Origin: Leucogyrophana mollusca
Taxonomy: Eukaryota > Basidiomycota > Agaricomycetes > Boletales
Direction: 5' to 3'
Length of the DNA: 12,524 nt
Assembly (NCBI GenBank): GCA_021014945.1
Contig: MU266819.1
Location: 1-12,524, forward strand
The notes under the pieces are model-generated. The model did not search any database. It was not told where the DNA came from and worked only from the letters and a program-made list of their open reading frames with translations. Below are positions 5,747 to 12,524 of this stretch, piece after piece. Position numbers and translations under genes: made by a program. Each line of letters opens with the position of its first letter. Position 1 is the first letter of the stretch.

Positions 5747-8644
5747 TCAATCAGGGAGAGATTGAATTTCCCGATAAGAGTTAGGTGCTTTAGTAATTGA
5801 TGCCAGAAGGAGCTTATGGAGAAGGGGATTTCCCGCTTCCAGAATATCTTGCTCTACTATCTTTGGCATGGAATCCATCTGTGTGTCTGGATCTTCTATA
5901 TCCATATCACTTAAGTTAGGATGACACTCCTGATCTACTGGATTACGATCTCCATAGGCGTTATTTTCATTTCGCCAAGGATTACGTCCAGCATTCTCAC
6001 ATCTGGGTCTAGCGGGTAATGCTTCTGGAAGTTGTCTTTCCAGAGGATCAGCAGGTGGAGGTGCTTCTCCTCGCCAGTAACGTGGATGTGGATGATTATA
6101 TTGACGTGGGTTGTAGTATCTAGGAGGTGATACAGATCGACGTGGTGGATTTCTAGGAGGACCATTGCGTGGTATAGGACGTATAGGTCTAGGTGGATGC
6201 AGCGGAGGGCCAGGGTCTGCCTGCCTAGGTTCTTCTTGCCTTGGTTCCTGTGGCTCAGGGTCAACAGGTTCTTCAGCTTGTTCCGGTATCGCGGGTTCAT
6301 CTTGTTCAGGTGGTGGTTCCTGAACTTCAGGTTCTTTAGGCATAGGAACAGGTTCATCGTCATCCTCTTGTGGAGGTGGAAGTGCTTGTTCCTCGCGTGG
6401 TTGATTGTTTTGTTTGTTTGGGTATACAGATTCATCAAAGGTAACATCTCGGGATAGTACTATAGTACGTCTTTCCTTGTCCCAGAAACGATAGCCTTTG
6501 GATCCTGGTTCATATCCAATGAATACCATAGGCTTTGCTTTTACAGCTAGTTTGTTTTGCCTTCGTTCTTTCTGTATATGGACATATGCTAAACATCCAA
6601 ATACTCGGAAATAAGATATATCCGGTATAGTTCCATTCCAGAGCATAATAGGACATTTCCATGCGGCTCGTCTGATTGGTTGACGATTATAGATGTGTAC
6701 TGCCGCTTCTATAGAGAGTTTCCAGAATCCATTTGATAAGCCTGCATCATGACGCATTGCTTTGGCTTTTTCCACAATGGTTCTTTGGAATTGTTCTGCT
6801 CGTCCATTTTGCTGAGGAGTTTGTGGCATTGAGGCTTCTCGTTCAATCCCAGAATTGGCTAGTTGACGATCAAATTCGGCTGATAAGAATTCCCCCCCTC
6901 GATCCGAACGGAATCTTTTCAGGGTGGATTTGAGTTGATTTTCAGCCCAAGTCTTGTAATTTTGAAAGACTTTGATAGTGTCCAACTTGTTCTTCAGGAA
7001 GTACATTATCCCAAAAGAAGAATAATCGTCGAAGAACGTTGCAGTCCATTTATAGCCATCTAATGACAGATTTGGGAATTCATCGAGATCCGCATGTACT
7101 AATTCTAGCGGTTTGGTCGCACGGGAAGTTGATGGTGGGAACGGTAAGCGGTGTGATTTTCCGAATTCACAACCTTCACATGGTTTATTTTCAGAAGGAA
7201 GTTTAATATCCGGAGGTCCCCCTTTCACCAATTTAGGAAGCTTTTTCAGAGCCTGTTTCCCAGCATGTCCAAAACGTTTATGCCACAAGTCGTATTCAGA
7301 GGGAGCTACAGCATTTACCGAAGTAAAGTGCTTCTTTACACGATCTATAGGATTATAGATGTCTGCTTTAAACCAATGTAGAGTGTCTCCATCATGGTTC
7401 AATTGACCAGGGATTAGAAGACATCCATTAGGTTTGTCCCAAATATTTGTTTCTTGCCCATATGAAGCAAGATATGCACCTTTTCCCAGAGCTTGATTAT
7501 TTGAGAAAATTCTCCCAAATGCTTCTGGTATGTATATAACTGGTTCCAGCGTGACTTGAACTTCTTTGCCTTGGCCATTAATGTGCTTGAGAATCACAGC
7601 ACCATGACCTAAAATGGCAATGTGGTGATCCTTACCGGCTAACTTTGCTTCGCCTGGTTTAGGGAAATCTTTATACCACAAGAAGTCGTTTTTGTGACAG
7701 GTAGCATGTTGAGAACAGCCAGAATCCATGAGCCACTCAGTTGATTCGCACACCGAATACAAGGAAACAGAGATGGATTGAGACTCGGATACTGTTACAT
7801 CTGGCATCGAAACTATTTCTAATGAATTTACATGATTCTGTCCAGAAGACTGTCCACCGGAGTTATGCGTTCCAGAAGGGTTGCCTTTATCCTTCCCTTT
7901 CCCTTTGCCTTTGCCGCCTCGGCCCTTGCCTTTGCCGCCACCTTGATTCCCGCCAGCTTGTCCAGAGGAAGAAGGCCTGCCATCCCCCCAGTGCTGTCCA
8001 GTGGCGTGGTCCGCCCCCCCACACTTGTCGCACTTTTTCTTTATAGGGTTAGTATTGGAAACCCTGTTAATCTGGACTTTATTAGCTGACCTGCGTGATT
8101 CCTCTTCAATGATTTTAAGAATGACGTCAGACGGCTTTATGGAGGATACTGTAAGTGTAGCCATCAGCGAGGAAATTGCTGATGAATAGCTTTGAGGTAG
8201 CGCATTGCAAATGTTAAGTGCCATGAGCTGATTGGAAATTTCGATCCCGCCGTCTTTGGCTAGAGATCTTCTGTTCTCCATTTCGGAGATCTGGTTCCGC
8301 ATGCTCTTGTTGGTGTCAAATCTCATCTCCGTGAGTTCTTTATAGTATACAAATGCACCCAAGGCGCCCTTTGCTCCATATTCGGACTTGAGTTTGTCCC
8401 AAACATCCTTTGCGCTTGTGGAACTTCCGATGTTGAATCGGAGAGTGGATTTCATATAGAGTTCCATTGCGCCTAAAGCTCGTTCTTTTTGCTCACTTGA
8501 AGCATTGCTAGGATCTGTGATGGCAGTATAGCAACCTGACATTCGGAGGTAACCCCTCATGGCAGATGCCCATGTCTCGTAATTTGTGCCATCAAATGCG
8601 ACGAGCTGGTTTTGGGCTTTGGAAAGATCCGTCGAAGAAGCCAT
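5747..8644 (-). CDS. Copia Gag-protease-integrase segment of the polyprotein (965 codons)
   Basis: The start ATG at 8644 has a strong context (A at -3, G at +4). Residues 1-200 form a copia-type Gag with FDGTNYETWASAM near the start. A zinc knuckle follows with ligands C205, C208, H213 and H218; the last is histidine rather than the usual cysteine. Next comes a Gly-Lys-rich basic tract (about 226-255) that probably binds RNA. The protease aspartate is D307 in WLMDSG. The integrase has an HHCC zinc site (H455, H460, C489, C492) and a catalytic triad D519, D581, E617; 35 residues separate the last two, the classic DD35E spacing. Residues about 748-880 are a proline- and acid-rich linker, common between copia integrase and RT. 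The frame stops at TGA (5749-5747) just before RT. Confidence 0.93.
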   Translation of the reverse strand: MASSTDLSKAQNQLVAFDGTNYETWASAMRGYLRMSGCYTAITDPSNASSEQKERALGAMELYMKSTLRFNIGSSTSAKDVWDKLKSEYGAKGALGAFVYYKELTEMRFDTNKSMRNQISEMENRRSLAKDGGIEISNQLMALNICNALPQSYSSAISSLMATLTVSSIKPSDVILKIIEEESRRSANKVQINRVSNTNPIKKKCDKCGGADHATGQHWGDGRPSSSGQAGGNQGGGKGKGRGGKGKGKGKDKGNPSGTHNSGGQSSGQNHVNSLEIVSMPDVTVSESQSISVSLYSVCESTEWLMDSGCSQHATCHKNDFLWYKDFPKPGEAKLAGKDHHIAILGHGAVILKHINGQGKEVQVTLEPVIYIPEAFGRIFSNNQALGKGAYLASYGQETNIWDKPNGCLLIPGQLNHDGDTLHWFKADIYNPIDRVKKHFTSVNAVAPSEYDLWHKRFGHAGKQALKKLPKLVKGGPPDIKLPSENKPCEGCEFGKSHRLPFPPSTSRATKPLELVHADLDEFPNLSLDGYKWTATFFDDYSSFGIMYFLKNKLDTIKVFQNYKTWAENQLKSTLKRFRSDRGGEFLSAEFDRQLANSGIEREASMPQTPQQNGRAEQFQRTIVEKAKAMRHDAGLSNGFWKLSIEAAVHIYNRQPIRRAAWKCPIMLWNGTIPDISYFRVFGCLAYVHIQKERRQNKLAVKAKPMVFIGYEPGSKGYRFWDKERRTIVLSRDVTFDESVYPNKQNNQPREEQALPPPQEDDDEPVPMPKEPEVQEPPPEQDEPAIPEQAEEPVDPEPQEPRQEEPRQADPGPPLHPPRPIRPIPRNGPPRNPPRRSVSPPRYYNPRQYNHPHPRYWRGEAPPPADPLERQLPEALPARPRCENAGRNPWRNENNAYGDRNPVDQECHPNLSDMDIEDPDTQMDSMPKIVEQDILEAGNPLLHKLLLASITKAPNSYREIQSLPD

Positions 8645-9538
8645 TATAGATATAGAATGAGTTCGAGATAATGTGGAAGCGAAGAAGTCAGAGAAGAATA
8701 GGTGGTGGGAATATGATTGTGTGTGATAAAGGTGTTCCTATAATCGCTTCGCCAATTGCTTTCGATCCAATCAAAATCCAAGGAGAATTGATAATGATAT
8801 CCAAAAGTCTGACAACTTGTGCTTGCAACAAATGGTTTGATTCCTTGACCTTTATTCCAACGTGATTCAATCTTTCGAAAGACAAATTCTCTTTGAGGGT
8901 CGGTGAGTTTGAAATATACGTCCTTTTGCGATGTTTGTTGAAAGATGTATGTGAATCGTTCAACGGGATTTTGGACGTGTAATCAAAGAGATTTGCTGGT
9001 GATTGCCGGATTTAGGTCTGGAGTTCCGTTATGTGTGCGTGGAAACCAAAGGTATGGATAGCGATCGAAGTATGGGCCTGGGTAAAGCGGATGTAGTAGT
9101 ATCGGCAACTCTGTGGAGGCCGTGGAAGAAATCTTGATGACAAACAACGAGACCCCCCCGCTCCGAAGAGTTGTGGATCAATCCGAACATTTGCAAAGGT
9201 ACTGACAAGAGGCCCCTTCCGCAAGCGGCTGCCTCAATCCGAACAGATCCTCCTAGAAACCAGGTCTGATGTCTGTGTAATGATATGCCAGTGACAAATG
9301 ATCTGTGAGACTCGTGTGTACTCTTGCGTAGCGCTTGGGTGATTACCTCAGCCTCCTCGGCCTATTGGTCCCGCAACGAGGCACGTGTGCCAAGGGTCTT
9401 TTCTAGTCTCGAATCAATCTACCTCGGCAGAGATTCTCAAACGACTAGGGCGCTTTAGTGATACACACAAGTTTTCCTTTTCAAGGATTGAAAAGGTCAG
9501 ATCAAAATGGAACAGGGATGCAGTGACGACGCAGCAGT
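8645..9538 (-). other. Non-coding spacer between the extra ORF and gag
   Basis: About 0.9 kb inside the element with no supported gene. A 91-codon minus-strand frame (8963-8688) ends 43 bp before gag but shows no domain. The stretch may be transcribed leader, an intron or packaging signal, or decayed coding sequence. A short hairpin-capable sequence, CCGCAAGCGG, lies near 9220. Ty1/copia elements usually place gag close to the priming site, so this spacer together with the extra ORF is unusual. Confidence 0.45.
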
Positions 9539-10666
9539 TCAATATTTGCCGTTCCAGTCAGGGGCGTACCCGTCGTTAAGGTTACCCGATTCGTCAAGTT
9601 CGAGGTCTAGATCAGGAGGAGGAGTGATGATGCGGTGGGAGCGAATCTCGGCTAAAACTTCAGCAAAGGCAGGTTCATTTTGACGCTGAACAGTCTGCCG
9701 GTTGAACCAAATAGCGAATTCGTTAATCAGTTCAAGTTCCTGATCAGAAGAATGGGTAGAAATATTATCCTCTGCATCTGCAAAGTCGGAGTCATATGTG
9801 ACGTTTCCTGGTACAAATTCCTGAATGACATGAGGTCTTTCTTCAGGGACGTATAGCCAATTTTCTGTCAGATGACCAGTACCATCGGAGTTGGAGTCGT
9901 CTGTAAAGCCGTAAGGTTGACTAAGTGCTCCGATATCACCGTAAGTTGCAATAAGACGTATGAAGATATAAAAGACGGGCCAAGGGGTAGTAGAATCTGG
10001 TTGGTCTGGGAAGACGCTATCAATATCCCGTGGATCCCCAGACTGGTAAGGAGCGAAAGTGTTGTAATTAAACTGGTTGACGTGGGTAGCAAGTTGTAAG
10101 ACTCGTTCCCTTCGCCACTCGCGAACTTGAAAATAGGAAGCGCGGTGGTCGTGCTCTGTGGGATACTTGCCAAAAAGGAATCTGCTGAAGTCGTAATACT
10201 GCTGAGGCAAGACTTCATATTCTATAAGGCATTGGTGAACTTGATTGACAGTGTGAAGTTGGCCTAAGAATAGATGAAGGTGATCATAGTATCCTGGATT
10301 AGAATCCCTGTCAAAAAGAACTGTTTGCTGATTAAAGACCAGATATGGTGCTGTTTGTTCAAAACGCGTCCAAAGACGACTGTCTGAGTACTCTGGGAGA
10401 GCTTCCCAGTGAGTAACGTCTTCTGGAAAAGCTCCAAGGACTTGAAGCGTGGGTGTAGAAGAATCAGCGATGTAGGGTGGTGGATTTGGATGGGGTAGAG
10501 TACGATGTTGAATGAAATACCGAGTATTTAACCAGTGTTCTGTCGAATCAGAGTCAGACAGAATGTGTTCGACTGTGTCTGGGTTAACTGAGCGTTGTAG
10601 TCGTTGCTCTTGACGAGTACAATGAGTGAAGAAGTAAAGAGAAGCTGTGGTTGCTAGTGAATCCAC
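9539..10666 (-). CDS. Extra open frame of unknown function at the 5' end of the copia element
   Basis: The frame is open from a TGA at 10702-10700, inside the priming site, to a TGA at 9541-9539: 386 codons. The first GTG is at 10666, giving 375 residues, but I find no in-frame ATG anywhere, so the true start is unknown. Possibilities are non-AUG initiation, splicing from an upstream ATG, or a lost start codon. The predicted protein is acidic, rich in aromatic residues (about eight tryptophans and many tyrosines), with proline patches (HPNPPPY, TPPPDLDLELDE). It has one modestly hydrophobic stretch near residues 228-247 (PVFYIFIRLIATYG). It lacks a zinc knuckle, a DSG protease motif and a basic tail, so it is not a normal Gag. 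I do not recognise a family. It sits on the element's strand, where gag usually begins. Confidence 0.55.
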   Translation of the reverse strand: MDSLATTASLYFFTHCTRQEQRLQRSVNPDTVEHILSDSDSTEHWLNTRYFIQHRTLPHPNPPPYIADSSTPTLQVLGAFPEDVTHWEALPEYSDSRLWTRFEQTAPYLVFNQQTVLFDRDSNPGYYDHLHLFLGQLHTVNQVHQCLIEYEVLPQQYYDFSRFLFGKYPTEHDHRASYFQVREWRRERVLQLATHVNQFNYNTFAPYQSGDPRDIDSVFPDQPDSTTPWPVFYIFIRLIATYGDIGALSQPYGFTDDSNSDGTGHLTENWLYVPEERPHVIQEFVPGNVTYDSDFADAEDNISTHSSDQELELINEFAIWFNRQTVQRQNEPAFAEVLAEIRSHRIITPPPDLDLELDESGNLNDGYAPDWNGKY

Positions 10667-10690
10667 AATGATAAAGATGAAGTAGTTAGA

Positions 10691-10707
10691 GCGCGGGGCT
10701 CATAACC
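10691..10707 (-). other. Primer-binding site matching the anticodon arm of initiator tRNA-Met
   Basis: The 17 bases directly inside the 5' LTR read GCGCGGGGCTCATAACC on the plus strand. This looks like the tRNA itself: the anticodon stem and loop of initiator tRNA-Met, with CTCATAA as the loop and CAT as the anticodon. The element RNA would therefore pair with an internal part of the tRNA, ending just past the anticodon loop, not with the CCA end. Drosophila copia is known to prime this way from a cleaved 5' half of initiator tRNA-Met. No D arm or T arm is present, so this is not a tRNA gene. Confidence 0.8.
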
Positions 10708-10954
10708 TGTCGAAGATATGAGGTAAATCTTAGAGTATATTCGACTATAACTACACAGTATATATAGTGAATGGTAATGGTGCACAGACCAGGTGAACAT
10801 ATATGTACAAGTTGTTGTACTTCGTATGGAAAGCATGAAAGGAATCTATCTAAGTATAACTATGATACTAGAATGTTCCAGTAGTCTGTACCAGCTATGA
10901 TAAGTCATATACTAACATGTGATAAATGAGAAATCATATCCTACATGTTTAACA
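10708..10954 (-). repeat. 5' LTR of the copia element (right, 247 bp)
   Basis: Matches the left LTR apart from A at 10750, T at 10950 and an extra GTACT at about 10817-10821. The extra bases complete a small hairpin (GTACAA, loop GTTG, TTGTAC) that is broken in the left copy. Being next to the priming site makes it the 5' LTR, which should drive transcription leftward. Termini are TG...CA. About 250 bp is normal for a copia LTR. Confidence 0.95.
10759..10766 (-). promoter_or_regulatory. Putative TATA box of the 5' LTR
   Basis: TATATATA on the minus strand lies about 51 bp before the inner edge of the LTR, so transcription starting 25-30 bp further on would leave a very short R-U5. The same motif is kept in the left LTR at 4042-4049. 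The placement is plausible; the start site itself is not visible. Confidence 0.45.
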
Positions 10955-10959
10955 CACCC
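10955..10959 (+). repeat. Target site duplication, right copy (CACCC)
   Basis: Identical to the five bases before the left LTR (3986-3990). Together the two copies mark the integration site within a 20-bp minisatellite unit. Confidence 0.85.
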
Positions 10960-11250
10960 TGGACAATTGAAATGCACCCTGGACGATCCATACGTAGCCT
11001 GGATGACCCAGGTGCACCACCAGCGGCCCAAGCGCACCATGGGCAATTCAAGCATACCCCAGGTGTCCTAGCTGCATCCTAGGTGAGTCAGCTACATTCC
11101 AGGCAGTTGAAACACATTTTAGGTGTCCCCACTGCACCCCCAGCGATCCTAAACGCCCCAGCTTACCACAGGCGAACCAGAAATGCTCCCAGCGACCCAA
11201 CGAAACCCTGGTATCCCAAACACACCCTGAACGATCCAGTTACACCCTCA
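10955..11250 (+). repeat. Right part of the 20-bp minisatellite
   Basis: About 15 further units of the array seen at 3658-3990, starting in phase with the interrupted unit on the other side of the element. The first units match the consensus well (CACCCTGGACGATCCA). Toward 11250 they drift, with forms such as CCCCAGCGATCCTAAACG. The block beginning TAGCCTGGATGACCCAGGTG repeats the block near 3926, confirming the five-unit higher-order duplication. Confidence 0.85.
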
Positions 11251-11303
11251 TCATAGCTTAGTATCATCTGTGTCAGTTGCTTATATGTATTTTCAATTTT
11301 CCC

Positions 11304-11308
11304 GGCTG
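11304..11308 (+). repeat. Target site duplication of the solo LTR, left copy (GGCTG)
   Basis: GGCTG precedes TGTCAAATCC and matches the five bases following the other end of the solo LTR (12053-12057). Confidence 0.7.
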
Positions 11309-12052
11309 TGTCAAATCCGGTTCCTCCGGTGCTTTCCGGGGAACTCCGGACTAAGGAGTAAGCGTAGATATATAGATAGGGGTGAACGAACTGAATCCGG
11401 AGTCGGAATGGAACGTCGGCTTCAGCTTATGTGCTGCGCCTTTGCTCGAGTTCAGTTCCGGTATTTCGGAGATGAGTCGGAAGGAGTCGGAGTGATTCAA
11501 AGGATAAGGAAGAACTGAGGAAGTCTTAAATTAGACTTAGGAAAGAGAATCGGAAGGGAGATCAGAGGCGGAGAACAGAGGAGGTAATTTAGTTGATATT
11601 CGAACTGAAGTACATGGATACATCGGAGCAATATTTATAGTACGGAGTCGGGCTGTGCTACGGAGTGCAGTAACCGGAAACCGGTGTAAGAAACAATAAG
11701 TAAGATCAAAGGGGAATAGTTCCGGAGAACGGAGTGGGTCCGGAAAACGGAGGGGGCGATGTACACAGGATTAGTATGACAGACGGAGGATAAATAATAA
11801 AGTTAATATGGAGACTATCAAAGGCAATGCATAATAAAATGGAAACTATAACTGACAACATACAGAAGGTCCGAACGAGGCGGTGTTCGGCCTGAGGGAC
11901 CGGCGGAGAGTCCGGAGGACCGGAGGCGGAACGAGGAATCTAGAAATCGCTAAGTCCAACGATTGTTAGACGGAGGGATCGGAGTGATGCGGGATTGCCC
12001 GGAAAGGACTCGGAATGATATGTTCGGGCGCATGGCTGCACGGGATATGACA
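11309..12052 (-). mobile_element. Solo LTR, 744 bp, of an LTR retrotransposon (probably Ty3/gypsy)
   Basis: The ends are TGTCAAATCC on the left and GGATATGACA on the right, a 10-bp terminal inverted repeat with one mismatch and TG...CA termini. Five-bp duplications (GGCTG) flank it. No internal coding sequence is present, as expected after recombination between two LTRs. The sequence is packed with CGGA, CCGG and GGAGTCGG words. Orientation is inferred as minus because a CTATAAATAT box lies on that strand about 412 bp from the LTR's start. The gypsy assignment rests on length and general style only. A plus-strand frame (11270-11518) crossing the left edge is not a gene. Confidence 0.75.
11631..11640 (-). 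promoter_or_regulatory. Putative TATA box in the solo LTR
   Basis: CTATAAATAT on the minus strand, followed by a pyrimidine-rich stretch, resembles the core promoter of an LTR with R and U5 of about 300 bp beyond it. It is the main clue to the LTR's orientation. Confidence 0.4.
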
Positions 12053-12057
12053 GGCTG
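12053..12057 (+). repeat. Target site duplication of the solo LTR, right copy (GGCTG)
   Basis: Matches 11304-11308 exactly. With the TG...CA ends it fixes the borders of the solo LTR. Confidence 0.7.
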
Positions 12058-12524
12058 CCTAGCTCAGTACTGTTTTAAAATTGAATTGTGCCCCCCCTCA
12101 GTAAGCTTTGTCTACTAGTACTGTACCATTTCCTTCAATCTGGCAGGCCCATGACACCGTGACACCTGGGACTGATTCGGCTTTCCATCACATCCTGGTC
12201 GTGACCGTGACATGTACATAAAATTTCGGCAGCTCTTCAAAAACACTTATAAAGTGCCTCCAGTGCAATAGAAACACATACCGAGAGTTGAGGTGGTTGT
12301 GATGAATGTAGGAAGCTACGAAAAGTACCCACAATGCATCCTTTGTTCTTATAGCGAGCAGTACGAAGTACAGTACTGAAGTCACACTGGCACCATGCCC
12401 TAACAAGAATGGAAATATGCACCAGGACCAACCTCGCCAACTCTCGCCGACGAACAACATTCACAATGGCAATGGAAAGCATTAAATCTACTCTCCACCC
12501 CACCCTTAAAATTCCAGCATCTAT
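12058..12524. other. Non-coding stretch at the right edge
   Basis: No supported gene. A minus-strand frame with an ATG at 12460 reads 90 codons and is hydrophobic (for example SVLYFVLLAI), but nothing supports it beyond being open. Three GTGAC pentamers occur between about 12159 and 12212, echoing the cluster at the left of the window. A TATAAAG motif occurs near 12249 and the self-complementary word AGTACAGTACT lies near 12367. Confidence 0.35.

Larger units (their letters stand above)
3991..10954 (-). mobile_element. Complete but inactivated Ty1/copia LTR retrotransposon with an extra 5' open frame
   Basis: Two direct LTRs, CACCC target duplications, a priming site at the 5' LTR and a polypurine tract at the 3' LTR define the element. 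On the minus strand the order is 5' LTR, priming site, extra open frame, about 0.9 kb leader, Gag-protease-integrase-RT-RNase H, polypurine tract, 3' LTR. Integrase before RT is diagnostic of Ty1/copia rather than Ty3/gypsy. The LTRs differ by two substitutions and one 5-bp indel, implying a fairly recent insertion. Pol carries three in-frame TGA codons and a mutated RT catalytic motif, so this copy cannot transpose on its own, though its intact ends could still be recognised in trans. Confidence 0.95.

Noticed and set aside
4385..5749. TGA codons as programmed readthrough or reassigned codons
   Set aside because: They interrupt RT and RNase H at places where no regulated readthrough is known in copia. 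They fit CpG-type mutation, and other TGA codons in the element act as ordinary ends.
6197..6457. Plus-strand frames opposite gag and the integrase-RT linker
   Set aside because: They are antisense shadows of the proline- and acid-rich linker and of gag, with compositions dictated by the coding strand.
9539..10666. The extra open frame as the element's Gag
   Set aside because: A proper copia Gag with zinc knuckle begins at 8644. The extra product is acidic and lacks knuckle and basic tract.
10681..10707. A tRNA-Met gene at the anticodon-like sequence
   Set aside because: Only the anticodon arm is present; no acceptor, D or T arm can be folded. It is the primer-binding site.
3991..10954. Repeat-induced point mutation (RIP) as the cause of the damage
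   Set aside because: RIP favours CpA and usually produces dense mutation with TAA and TAG stops. Here lesions are few, all three stops are TGA, and the context is CpG. Only one LTR difference fits CpA to TpA.
12188..12460. Hydrophobic 90-codon minus-strand frame as a small membrane protein
   Set aside because: It has an ATG and hydrophobic runs but no homology clue, no neighbour and no distinct codon pattern; an overlapping frame of similar length is also open.

Overview
The window looks like a gene-poor, transposon-rich stretch of a eukaryotic nuclear genome, most likely a filamentous fungus (probably Basidiomycota). That assignment is an inference from retrotransposon style: a Ty1/copia Gag-Pol of fungal type, a priming site matching the anticodon arm of initiator tRNA-Met, and a CCGGA-rich solo LTR. 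I see no convincing host gene, no rRNA and no tRNA gene.

The centre is one structurally complete Ty1/copia LTR retrotransposon on the minus strand (3991-10954, 6,964 bp). It has near-identical TG...CA LTRs of 242 and 247 bp and a 5-bp target duplication, CACCC. Its primer-binding site touches the 5' LTR and its polypurine tract touches the 3' LTR. A single Gag-Pol frame runs from the ATG at 8644 to the TAG at 4244 (1,466 codons plus stop). It encodes Gag, a zinc knuckle, protease, a DD35E integrase, reverse transcriptase and RNase H. Three in-frame TGA codons and a YVDD-to-YVDN change in the RT active site make this copy inactive. Between the priming site and gag lies about 2.06 kb, unusually long for this superfamily. 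It holds an intact open frame of 386 codons (first GTG at 10666) that resembles no retroelement protein I recognise and contains no in-frame methionine.

The copia element sits inside a degenerate 20-bp tandem array (3658-3990 and 10955-11250). The array's rhythm continues across the insertion if the element and one target duplicate are removed. Further right is a 744-bp solo LTR (11309-12052) with its own 5-bp duplication, GGCTG, and a TATA box on the minus strand. The last 470 bp hold nothing I can assign.

The left flank (1-3657) is a patchwork of degraded repeats. It includes a 29-bp inverted repeat spaced about 1 kb apart, clustered GTGAC pentamers, a decayed coding remnant (905-1345), a short tandem array near 2100 and a G-rich array near 3100. 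Several mutations across the window look like CpG-to-TpG/CpA decay, as expected in methylated, silenced repeats.
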